A stretch of DNA of 9,172 nt from an uncultured Collinsella sp. (GTDB lineage: Bacteria > Actinomycetota > Coriobacteriia > Coriobacteriales > Coriobacteriaceae), in assembly GCA_900545165.1 (NCBI GenBank), contig UQYA01000073.1:1-9172 (forward strand). Reading direction: 5' to 3'. A program made the translations under genes and the position numbers. Positions 1 to 6,267 of this stretch are shown piece by piece (position 1 is the stretch's first letter; every line of letters starts with the position of its first letter). The notes beneath the pieces were generated by a model, which was not told where the DNA came from, made no database searches, and was given only the letters and a program-made list of their open reading frames with translations.

Positions 1-205
1 GTTCGTGGTCATCGGTTCGTTTTTTGCCTACATGCTCTATATGCAGGGCGTTAAGGACATTGGCTCGGTCCGCGCAAGCCTCATCGGAACCGTGGAGCCG
101 GTCTCGGCGACCATCACGAGTGCCGTTATGCTGGGCACGGTGTTTTTGCCGACCGACCTTATCGGCTTTGTCATGATCATCGTGATGATGTTCCTTACGG
201 TGTAG
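1..205 (+). CDS. EamA/DMT-family membrane transporter, C-terminal fragment
   Basis: The reading frame enters from the left edge (first whole codon at position 2) and stops with TAG at 203-205, leaving 67 visible residues. They are strongly hydrophobic and form two to three membrane helices: one at the start (VIGSFFAYMLYMQG), one around the GTVEPVSATITSAV segment, and a final helix IGFVMIIVMMFLTV that ends the protein. The order 'aromatic helix, short loop with RASL, then EPVSA, short turn, last helix' is the usual end of the second EamA repeat in drug/metabolite transporters, inner-membrane proteins that export small metabolites. The acidic residue common in the short turn of this family (LGE) is a threonine here (LGT). 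Substrate cannot be told. A GTG at 5 is in frame but is internal, not a start. No convincing terminator hairpin was seen in the 149-base gap after the stop. Confidence 0.75.
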   Translation, partial: FVVIGSFFAYMLYMQGVKDIGSVRASLIGTVEPVSATITSAVMLGTVFLPTDLIGFVMIIVMMFLTV

Positions 206-354
206 CTAGCGCCGCCGCCAAGACAGAAAAGGTGTTGTGCCGCATTTTCGCCAATTGATGTCCGTGTCTGGAGTTTAGCTGTCGATGCTCAAAATGCCAT
301 AAACTAGCAACGTTATGGACTTTTTCATTGCGACTCAATTGCGAGGATTTCTTT

Positions 355-2667
355 ATGGCTGGTAATCACTTTAAGGGCAGCGATAGCGGCCGCCCTGCAG
401 TTCCGCCGCGTCCGAACGGGGCTGGTAAGGCCGGCACGCCGGGCGGCGCTGGACAGGGCGGTTCCGGTAAGCGCGTGTCCCCGGGCGAGACGGCGATGTT
501 TACCGCTCTGTACGAGCAGTCTCAAAAGGCAAAAAAGACCGGCCGTGCAAGAGGGAATGTCTTTGCGGGCGGTGCAACCTCCGCGTCGCAGCCGAGCGGG
601 GCTCCTTCGGTGCCTGCGAACAACGCAGGTGCTGCCAACGCCGCGAATGCTGCCGGCAACGTTAATGCCGGCAAGGCCGCCAACAATACTCCCTCTGCTG
701 GTGGCGCGGGGCTTACGGGTAACCTTGGCACGATTTACACCGGCGCCTCCGAGACTGGCACGTTCGCCCGCCTGGATGATAACGGTACCGAGTTTGCGGG
801 CTCGGGTTCCAAGGAAGATTATTACGATTTTGGCTTGAACTACGGTAGCGACGCTTCGTCGAGTTCGACCTCTGACGGTCTGGTCCGTCATCGCCATCGC
901 AAGGGCGAGCGCAAAAAGCGTCACACTGGCGCCATTATTGCCGCTGTAGTCGCGGTGCTTCTCGTTGTGCTTGGCGCAAGCGGCTTTATGCTGCTTAACT
1001 CGGCAAAGACCGTAAAGAGCGAAGCGAAGGAGGCTGTCGAGATCGTCGGTGGCCTTAAGGATAAGGTCACGTCGGGCGATTTTTCGACGCTGCCTGACGA
1101 CGCGAAAAAGATCGATGAGCTCTGCGACAGCATGAAGGCGGAGACCTCGAGCCCGCTGTGGACGGCGGCTTCGTTTATCCCGGTGTATGGCAGTGACATC
1201 AACGCAGCCCGCACCATGATTGATGCCCTGTCCGATGTCTCGAGCAACGCGCTGGTTCCCATGGCCGATAACCTTTCGCAGGCCACGCCCGGCAAGCTGT
1301 TCCAGGACGGTATGATTAACGTATCCGCGCTGCAGGCGGTCGCCGATTCGCTTTCCAGCAGCTCGAAGGTGTTCAAGAGCGCCAACGAGAAGATCCAGGG
1401 CATTGGCGATACTCATATTTCCCAGGTGACTGAGCTGGTCGATAAGGCCAAGGACGGCTTTGCCACCCTCAACGGCGCGGTTGACGCGGCGGAGAAGGTC
1501 GCCCCCGTCCTTCCCCAGATGCTCGGCGCCAACGGCCAGACGCGCAACTACCTTGTGTACGCCATGAACAACGTCGAGATTCGTGCTTGTGGCGGCTTTG
1601 GCGGTTCGCAAGGTTTGATTTCAGTTGCAGATGGCCAGATGTCGATCGGTGACTTTGTTCCATGTATTGCGCGCAGCAAAGACGAGGCGGTTGAGAGCGT
1701 CGACGAAGAGGACGAGGCGCTGTTTGGCGACCACAGTAACCTGTACAGCTCTGGTAACACGTATTCGCCCGATTGGCCCCGCAACTCGCAGCGTGTTGCC
1801 GCACTGTGGAAGTCCCAGTATGGGCAGGACGTTGATGGCGTCGTCGGCATCGATCCGGTGTTCTTGCAGTACCTGCTGGGCCTTGTCGGTAGTGTCTCGC
1901 TGCCCGATGGTACGGTCGTCGACGGTACCAACGCGGCGAAGGTTCTCATGCACGATGTGTATTGGAACTATCCGGTCGAGGAATCGGACGGCATCTTTGC
2001 ATCTGTTGCCAGCGCCGCCTTCGACAAGATTCTCGGTAGCATCGGTGACGTCGACGTTACGAAGCTTGTCGGTGCATTCGAGCGCGGTGCCGAAGAGGGC
2101 CGTCTGATTGCTTGGATGAGAAACGGTGATGAGCAGAATGCCATCAAGGAGACGGGCATTGACGCTTCGCTGCCCGATCCGGATGACCCGAGTGCCGATC
2201 CCGTTGCTGGCGTTTACTTTAACAACCTGAGTTTCTCCAAACTCGACTGGTATTTGAACGCCGACACGCAGATTGGCCAGGGCGTGAAGAACGGCGATGG
2301 CACGTGCTCCTATCGCATCACCGTTACCCTGACGAACATCATGACGCAGGAGGAGGCTGGCAAGCTGCCCGACTACGTTGCGGCGAACGCAACCGATGCC
2401 GCACGTGATGACGAACGTCTGAATGTCTCACTGTTTGCCCCGACGGGCGGCAACATCAGCGACCTTACGGTTGAAGGGACCCAGTTTGGGCTTGGCGCCG
2501 CTACGTGGCATGGAATCCCCTTCTATTCGGGCACCGTTGACCTGCATGCTGGCGAGACGACGACGATCACGTATACGCTGACCACGTCGGCCGAGGCGGG
2601 GGACAAGCCGCTTACGCTGCGTCAGACTCCTACATGCCAGGCGGCTCGCGACAGCGCGTCGGCGTAG
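355..2667 (+). CDS. DUF4012 domain-containing single-pass membrane protein
   Basis: This is a 770-residue protein of unknown function. Residues 1-190 are low complexity, rich in Gly, Ala, Asn, Ser and Pro, and end in a very basic stretch (RHRHRKGERKKRH). One membrane helix follows at about 192-215. Positive charge before the helix predicts a cytoplasmic head and an outer C-terminal part of about 555 residues. That part begins with a helical, Lys/Ala/Asp-rich region and then shows the DUF4012 signatures: NYLVYAMNNVEIRACGGFGGS at 398-418 (family form YLLLxQNNAELRxTGGFxGS), SPDWP near 473, VDGVVGIDPVFLQYLLG from 493, LDWYLN from 630 and YRITVTLTN from 653. An acidic patch (VDEEDEA) lies between the first two. 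ATG at 355 is preferred over TTG at 328 because GAGGA at 343-347 sits 7 bases before it. Codon use is somewhat less G/C-biased than in glmM or pheST. Family members are often found near envelope polysaccharide genes, so a cell-surface role is plausible but unproven. Confidence 0.9.
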   Translation: MAGNHFKGSDSGRPAVPPRPNGAGKAGTPGGAGQGGSGKRVSPGETAMFTALYEQSQKAKKTGRARGNVFAGGATSASQPSGAPSVPANNAGAANAANAAGNVNAGKAANNTPSAGGAGLTGNLGTIYTGASETGTFARLDDNGTEFAGSGSKEDYYDFGLNYGSDASSSSTSDGLVRHRHRKGERKKRHTGAIIAAVVAVLLVVLGASGFMLLNSAKTVKSEAKEAVEIVGGLKDKVTSGDFSTLPDDAKKIDELCDSMKAETSSPLWTAASFIPVYGSDINAARTMIDALSDVSSNALVPMADNLSQATPGKLFQDGMINVSALQAVADSLSSSSKVFKSANEKIQGIGDTHISQVTELVDKAKDGFATLNGAVDAAEKVAPVLPQMLGANGQTRNYLVYAMNNVEIRACGGFGGSQGLISVADGQMSIGDFVPCIARSKDEAVESVDEEDEALFGDHSNLYSSGNTYSPDWPRNSQRVAALWKSQYGQDVDGVVGIDPVFLQYLLGLVGSVSLPDGTVVDGTNAAKVLMHDVYWNYPVEESDGIFASVASAAFDKILGSIGDVDVTKLVGAFERGAEEGRLIAWMRNGDEQNAIKETGIDASLPDPDDPSADPVAGVYFNNLSFSKLDWYLNADTQIGQGVKNGDGTCSYRITVTLTNIMTQEEAGKLPDYVAANATDAARDDERLNVSLFAPTGGNISDLTVEGTQFGLGAATWHGIPFYSGTVDLHAGETTTITYTLTTSAEAGDKPLTLRQTPTCQAARDSASA

Positions 2668-2704
2668 GGTTTTTCTGGTAGCGCAGATAATCGAGTACCA
2701 TTTT

Positions 2705-2737
2705 GGGGCGGACAGGCAATCTGTTCGCCCCTGTTTT
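2705..2737 (+). terminator. Hairpin with T-rich tail between the DUF4012 gene and glmM
   Basis: An 11-base-pair stem (GGGGCGGACAG at 2705-2715 with CTGTTCGCCCC at 2721-2731, one G-U pair) closes a GCAAT loop and is followed by TGTTTT. This has the form of an intrinsic terminator for the DUF4012 transcript. It ends only a few bases before the glmM ribosome site (AAGGAG at 2740-2745), so any separate glmM promoter must lie upstream of the hairpin. The structure may therefore also sit in the glmM leader. The T-tract is interrupted and short, so termination may be partial. Confidence 0.6.
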
Positions 2738-2750
2738 GTAAGGAGAGCGC

Positions 2751-4082
2751 ATGAAGTACTTTGGCACCGACGGCTTTCGCGGTGAGGCCAACGTTGGGCT
2801 GACGGTAGAGCATGCTTATAAGATTGGCCGTTTTGTGGGCTGGTATTACGGTGTCAACCGCGAGCGCAAGGCGCGCGTCATCGTGGGCAAGGACACGCGT
2901 CGCTCGAGCTATATGTTCGAGGCGGCGCTGGTGAGCGGCCTGGTCGCGAGCGGTGCGGACGCCTATATACTGCACGTGATCCCGACGCCGGGCGTGGCAC
3001 ATCAGACCGTGGAGGGCTGCTTCGATTGCGGCATCATGATCAGTGCGAGCCACAACCCGTTTTGCGATAACGGCATTAAGCTCGTCAACAGCGACGGCTT
3101 TAAGATGGACGAGGACGTGCTGGAGCTCATCGAGGACTACATCGATGGCAAGAGCGAGGTACCGCTGGCAACGGGCAACCATATCGGCGCCACGGTCGAT
3201 TACATGCAGGGCCGCAACCGCTATATTGCCTCGCTCATCGCCAGCGCGAACTTTTCGCTGCAGGGCGTCAAGATCGGTATCGACTGCGCCAACGGCTCGG
3301 CATCCTCGGTGGCCAAGCCGGTGTTCGACGCACTGGGCGCCGACGTGCGCGTGATCAACGCCGCGCCCGATGGCTTTAACATCAACGTCGACTGCGGCTC
3401 CACGCATATGGAGCGCCTGCAGCGCCATGTGGTGGAGCAGGGCCTGGACGTGGGCTTTGCCTATGACGGCGATGCCGATCGCTGCCTGGCCGTGGACGAG
3501 CGCGGTCGCGTGGTAGACGGCGATCAGATCCTGTACGTGTGCGGCGTGTATCTGAACAAGCACGGGCGACTCTCGGGCGGTACCGTGGTGCCGACGATTG
3601 CCAGCAACTTTGGCCTGGTCAAGTCGCTGGAGCTTGCCGGTCTGAGCGCCGTGACCAGCGGTGTGGGCGACCGTCACGTGTATGCCAAGATGCGCGAGGG
3701 CGGCTACAGCCTGGGTGGCGAGCAGACGGGCCATACGATCTTTGGCGATATCGAGCGCACGGGCGACGGCATTATGACCTCGCTGCGCGTGATGGAAGTG
3801 ATTCGTGCCGAGCGTGAGACGCTCTCGCAGCTCACGGCTCCGTGCAAGCTGCTGCCGCAGGCGCAGGTGGCCGTGCACGTGGCGGACAAGGACGCCGCGC
3901 TCGAGAACATGGGCGTGCAGAACGCCATCGCCGAGGCCGAGGCGTCGCTGGCGGGCGAGGGCCGCGTGCTCGTACGCAAGAGCGGAACCGAGTCGGTTAT
4001 CCGCGTGCTGGCCGAGGCGCCCGACCAAGCATCCGCCGATGCCGCCATGAAGCGCATCGCCAACGCGCTGGAAGCTCTGTAA
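2751..4082 (+). CDS. glmM: Phosphoglucosamine mutase
   Basis: GlmM converts glucosamine-6-phosphate to glucosamine-1-phosphate in the cytosol, on the way to UDP-N-acetylglucosamine for peptidoglycan. The 443-residue length matches the family (about 445). The N-terminus MKYFGTDGFRG is typical. The four alpha-D-phosphohexomutase landmarks are present in order: the active-site serine loop SASHNP with catalytic S100, the metal-binding loop DGDADR with D239, D241 and D243, the sugar-binding loop GGEQTGH at 322-328, and the phosphate-binding loop RKSGTES starting at R409. In family enzymes the serine must be phosphorylated for activity. The GGEQTGH loop and overall length favour GlmM over ordinary phosphomannomutase. 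ATG 2751 follows AAGGAG with 5 bases spacing. The gene comes 83 bases after the DUF4012 gene, with a hairpin in between, and converges on the M32 peptidase gene. glmS and its ribozyme are not in this window. Confidence 0.97.
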   Translation: MKYFGTDGFRGEANVGLTVEHAYKIGRFVGWYYGVNRERKARVIVGKDTRRSSYMFEAALVSGLVASGADAYILHVIPTPGVAHQTVEGCFDCGIMISASHNPFCDNGIKLVNSDGFKMDEDVLELIEDYIDGKSEVPLATGNHIGATVDYMQGRNRYIASLIASANFSLQGVKIGIDCANGSASSVAKPVFDALGADVRVINAAPDGFNINVDCGSTHMERLQRHVVEQGLDVGFAYDGDADRCLAVDERGRVVDGDQILYVCGVYLNKHGRLSGGTVVPTIASNFGLVKSLELAGLSAVTSGVGDRHVYAKMREGGYSLGGEQTGHTIFGDIERTGDGIMTSLRVMEVIRAERETLSQLTAPCKLLPQAQVAVHVADKDAALENMGVQNAIAEAEASLAGEGRVLVRKSGTESVIRVLAEAPDQASADAAMKRIANALEAL

Positions 4083-4118
4083 GGTAGTCATTGGGGACGT
4101 TCTTAAACGACTAGGTGG

Positions 4119-4157
4119 AAAGGGGACGCCGCGGATTGGTTCCGCGGCGCCCCCTTT
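4119..4157. terminator. Bidirectional terminator between convergent glmM and M32 peptidase
   Basis: A long GC-rich inverted repeat lies between two genes that point at each other. AAAGGGGACGCCGCGG (4119-4134) pairs with CCGCGGCGCCCCCTTT (4142-4157) around an ATTGGTT loop, giving 16 positions with one A-C mismatch. T-runs are short on both sides (TTT on plus, TTTCC on minus), so it is a GC-strong, U-poor terminator. Its position is right to stop both transcripts: it starts 37 bases after the glmM stop and ends 22 bases beyond the end of the M32 stop codon. Confidence 0.7.
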
Positions 4158-4179
4158 GCGTTGGCGTGTCGCCTAAGCT

Positions 4180-5763
4180 TTACAGCTCGTAGAGCGTGGT
4201 GAACTTGTCTTGGAGGTAGCTGCAGTAGTAGCGGGCATCGAACGCCATGCCGCAGGCGCCCTTGATGAGCTCCGGCGCGTCCTTGGCGCGGCCCCACTGC
4301 CAAATGTGCTCGCCCAGCCAGGCGCGGACGGGTGTCAGGTCGCCGCTCGCGCAGGCGCCGGTAAGGTCGACGCCGTCGCGGCACATGGCCGGCACAAACA
4401 TGGCGTCGTAGGCGCTGCCCAGCGCATAGGTGGGGAAGTAGCCAAACGAGCCGCCGCTCCAGTGCGTATCCTGCAGGCAACCACGCGTGTCGTCGGGAAC
4501 CGGAATGCCCAGGTACTCATCCATGAAGCGGTTCCAAAGCGCGGGGATGTCCTTGGCCGTGGCCTCGCCGGCAAACAGCATGCGCTCGATCTCATAGCGC
4601 ACCATAACGTGCAGCGGATAGGTGAGCTCGTCGGCCTCGGTGCGGATCAGCGAAGGCTGCGCGATGTTCACGGCGTGGTAGAGCGTGTCCTCGTCGACGT
4701 CGCCGTAGACCTCGGGTGCGTGGCGGCGCAGTACCTCGAGCAGCGGTCCCATAAAGGCGCGGCTGCGACCCACGGTGTTCTCAAAGAAGCGGCTCTGGCT
4801 CTCGTGGATGCCCATGGAGGTGCCACCCTCCAGGCACGTGCGCGCATAGGCGGGGTTCACGCCCAGCTCATACATGGCGTGACCTGCCTCGTGGATGATG
4901 CTGAAGACGTTGGAGATACAGTCGTTCTCGTAGATGTGCGTCGCGATGCGTGCATCGCCCACGGCAAAGCCCTCGCTAAACGGATGCTCGGTAAAGGCAA
5001 GCGTGGTGTCGTCCAGGTCTAGGCCGACGAGCTTCATAAGGTCAAAGCTCATGGCGCGCTGGGCGGCCTCGGGCACGCGGGCATGCAAAAAGTCGGCAGC
5101 GGGCTGCTGGCCGCGCTCGCCGATGGCGTGCACGAGCGGCACGACCGTGGCCTTAACCTCCTCGCAAAACGCGTCGAAGCTCTTGGCAGAAAGGCCGCGC
5201 TCGTACTGGTCGAGCCAAACGTCGTATGGGTCGCGCTTGGGGTCCATGAGCTCGGCCTGATGCTTAAGCTGGGCGACGATTCTATCCACATAGGGCTCAA
5301 AGCTCGCCCAGTCATTGGCCGCCTTGGCCTTGTGCCACACGGCGTCGGCCTCGCAGGTGAGCCTGGTCCAGGCTTCGGCCTCCTCGGTAGGAATAACGCT
5401 TGCCTCGCGTTGATCGCGGCCGAGCACGCGGATCTCGTCAAGCAGCTGCGGGTCGTCGATCTTGCCGCCGGCGACGGTCTCGCGTGCCAGCGAGTACACG
5501 AGTTCGACAGACTTTTCGCTGGTCAGGAGCTTATGGTGCTCGCCGGCAAGGGTGCCCATGGCGTCGGCACGGGCGGCGGCACCGTTGGCGGGAGCAATAG
5601 TCGCGCCGTCAAACTCGGCAATCTTGAGCAGGTACTCGCGAGTCCACAGCTTGCCCTCGAGCTTGCGGAATTTTTTGACGGCCTTATCGACTTTAGCGGC
5701 CTTGACGCCCTTGGCAGCCTTTGCCACGGCGGCCTGGGCCTTCTTATCGAGTTTCTTTCCCAT
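4180..5763 (-). CDS. M32-family metallocarboxypeptidase (thermostable carboxypeptidase 1 type)
   Basis: This is a 527-residue cytosolic zinc-dependent carboxypeptidase that removes C-terminal amino acids from peptides. The diagnostic elements are clear: HEAGH at 291-295 (metal ligands H291 and H295, catalytic E292), the M32 motif HESQSRFFEN starting at H320 with E321 as third metal ligand (30 residues after H291, the family spacing), IRTEADELTY at 373-382, and HWSGGSFGYFPTYALG at 434-449. No signal peptide or membrane helix is seen. The first 38 or so residues form a Lys/Ala-rich tail (MGKKLDKKAQAAVAKAAKGV and onward) ahead of the usual family start, where LWTREYLLKIAEFDGATIAP aligns with the typical first helix. 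ATG at 5763 is supported by AAGGA (5770-5774, minus strand) with 6 bases spacing. The gene is divergent from pheST and convergent with glmM, so it is probably transcribed alone. Family assignment is secure; the physiological substrate is not known. Confidence 0.95.
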   Translation of the reverse strand: MGKKLDKKAQAAVAKAAKGVKAAKVDKAVKKFRKLEGKLWTREYLLKIAEFDGATIAPANGAAARADAMGTLAGEHHKLLTSEKSVELVYSLARETVAGGKIDDPQLLDEIRVLGRDQREASVIPTEEAEAWTRLTCEADAVWHKAKAANDWASFEPYVDRIVAQLKHQAELMDPKRDPYDVWLDQYERGLSAKSFDAFCEEVKATVVPLVHAIGERGQQPAADFLHARVPEAAQRAMSFDLMKLVGLDLDDTTLAFTEHPFSEGFAVGDARIATHIYENDCISNVFSIIHEAGHAMYELGVNPAYARTCLEGGTSMGIHESQSRFFENTVGRSRAFMGPLLEVLRRHAPEVYGDVDEDTLYHAVNIAQPSLIRTEADELTYPLHVMVRYEIERMLFAGEATAKDIPALWNRFMDEYLGIPVPDDTRGCLQDTHWSGGSFGYFPTYALGSAYDAMFVPAMCRDGVDLTGACASGDLTPVRAWLGEHIWQWGRAKDAPELIKGACGMAFDARYYCSYLQDKFTTLYEL

Positions 5764-5881
5764 ACCGTATCCTTAATCTCGCAGGTCGAGCGCCGCAGGT
5801 GGGCGCGCGGCCAGTTTGCACAGCTACCTGCCTTGTACCCAGCGCGAACAAAACGGAACGCGGCGATATGCTCGCAGAATG

Positions 5882-5890
5882 TGTTATCCT
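5882..5890 (+). promoter_or_regulatory. Candidate extended -10 promoter for the pheST leader
   Basis: TGTTATCCT fits an extended -10 element (TGnTATnnT) and lies about 10 bases before the first recognisable base of the T-box leader, placing transcription start near 5897. No good -35 hexamer is seen 16-18 bases upstream, which is tolerated by extended -10 promoters. Assigned by eye from position and consensus only. Confidence 0.4.
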
Positions 5891-5900
5891 ATAGCCCAAT

Positions 5901-6181
5901 GCGTTGACGGAGAGGGTTTTGCCCGTCGCGTCGCCGGCAAGAGAGGGAAGGTCATGGGCTGCAAGCCTTCCTGCGGTGGCAAGGGCCAAGCGTTCACTCC
6001 CGAGCAGCAACCTCAACGGGCACGCGGCCAGCGGCGGCGAAGCCCCAGTAGGGAAGCCGTGAGCCTCGCGACAAGGGGCAAAGAGTGGGCGCGGCGGGCC
6101 AGACATCCGCCGGGTCAAACAAGGTGGTACCGCGGAATTCAACCGTCCTTGGGCAATGCACATGCCCGAGGGCGGTTTTTT
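5901..6181 (+). promoter_or_regulatory. T-box riboswitch, tRNA-Phe specific (UUC specifier)
   Basis: This leader senses uncharged tRNA-Phe and controls pheST by transcription antitermination. The T-box sequence AAGGTGGTACCGCGG is at 6121-6135; its UGGU (6125-6128) can pair with an ACCA tRNA 3' end, matching the A discriminator of tRNA-Phe. Stem I can be folded by eye: CGTTG 5902-5906 with CAACG 6014-6018; GGG 5914-5916 with CCC 5999-6001; GCCC 5921-5924 with GGGC 5983-5986; 5930-5939 with 5972-5980 (one bulge, two wobble pairs); and GGAAGG 5946-5951 with CCTTCC 5966-5971. The specifier loop lies between the second and third helices and holds TTC at 5993-5995 followed by A, a Phe codon in the expected place. 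A stem III candidate is CGGCGG 6092-6097 with CCGCCG 6107-6112. Antiterminator helix A1 (CAAGG 6120-6124 with CCTTG 6147-6151) uses bases of the terminator's left arm, so the two are exclusive. Confidence 0.93.
6143..6181 (+). terminator. Intrinsic terminator of the pheST T-box leader
   Basis: The left arm CCGTCCTTGGGCA (6143-6155) pairs with TGCCCGAGGGCGG (6163-6175) over a seven-base loop, 13 pairs including two wobbles, followed directly by six T (6176-6181). This is a strong intrinsic terminator. Bases 6147-6151 are shared with the antiterminator, so binding of uncharged tRNA-Phe is expected to disrupt it and allow pheST transcription. Confidence 0.88.
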
Positions 6182-6267
6182 GTTACCGAACCGGGCCGCG
6201 TTTTCGCAACGTCAGACGGCGGCAGCCGCCTCGGCAAGCGGGGAGCGCGAGAGACGAAAGGGAAGAC

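Noticed and set aside
328..354. TTG start nine codons upstream for the DUF4012 protein
   Set aside because: No ribosome site precedes it, and the best Shine-Dalgarno match (343-347) is positioned for ATG 355.
206..354. Promoter or terminator in the gap before the DUF4012 gene
   Set aside because: CATAAA at 298-303 is a weak -10 candidate without a matching -35, and no stem followed by a T-run was found, so neither was listed.
325..1611. 428-codon open frame on the minus strand over the DUF4012 gene
   Set aside because: Arg/Ala-rich composition, no family motifs, no separate ribosome site; the plus-strand frame has a membrane helix and DUF4012 signatures.
2668..2750. glmS-type ribozyme or other metabolite riboswitch upstream of glmM
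   Set aside because: The gap is only 83 bases and holds just one simple hairpin; no conserved ribozyme core is visible.
2622..4091. 489-codon open frame on the minus strand over glmM
   Set aside because: Shadow of glmM with His/Ala/Arg-rich composition and no recognisable domain; it also runs across the DUF4012 3' end and the intergenic hairpin.
4210..5907. Two open frames on the plus strand (270 and 274 codons) opposite the M32 gene
   Set aside because: Antisense shadows of a gene with complete zinc-site motifs; the second also runs into the pheST promoter and T-box leader.
6085..6267. Upstream extension of the pheS reading frame by 61 codons
   Set aside because: It would translate across the T-box and its terminator, and the resulting N-terminus is unlike PheS. 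ATG 6268 has a ribosome site and gives normal length.
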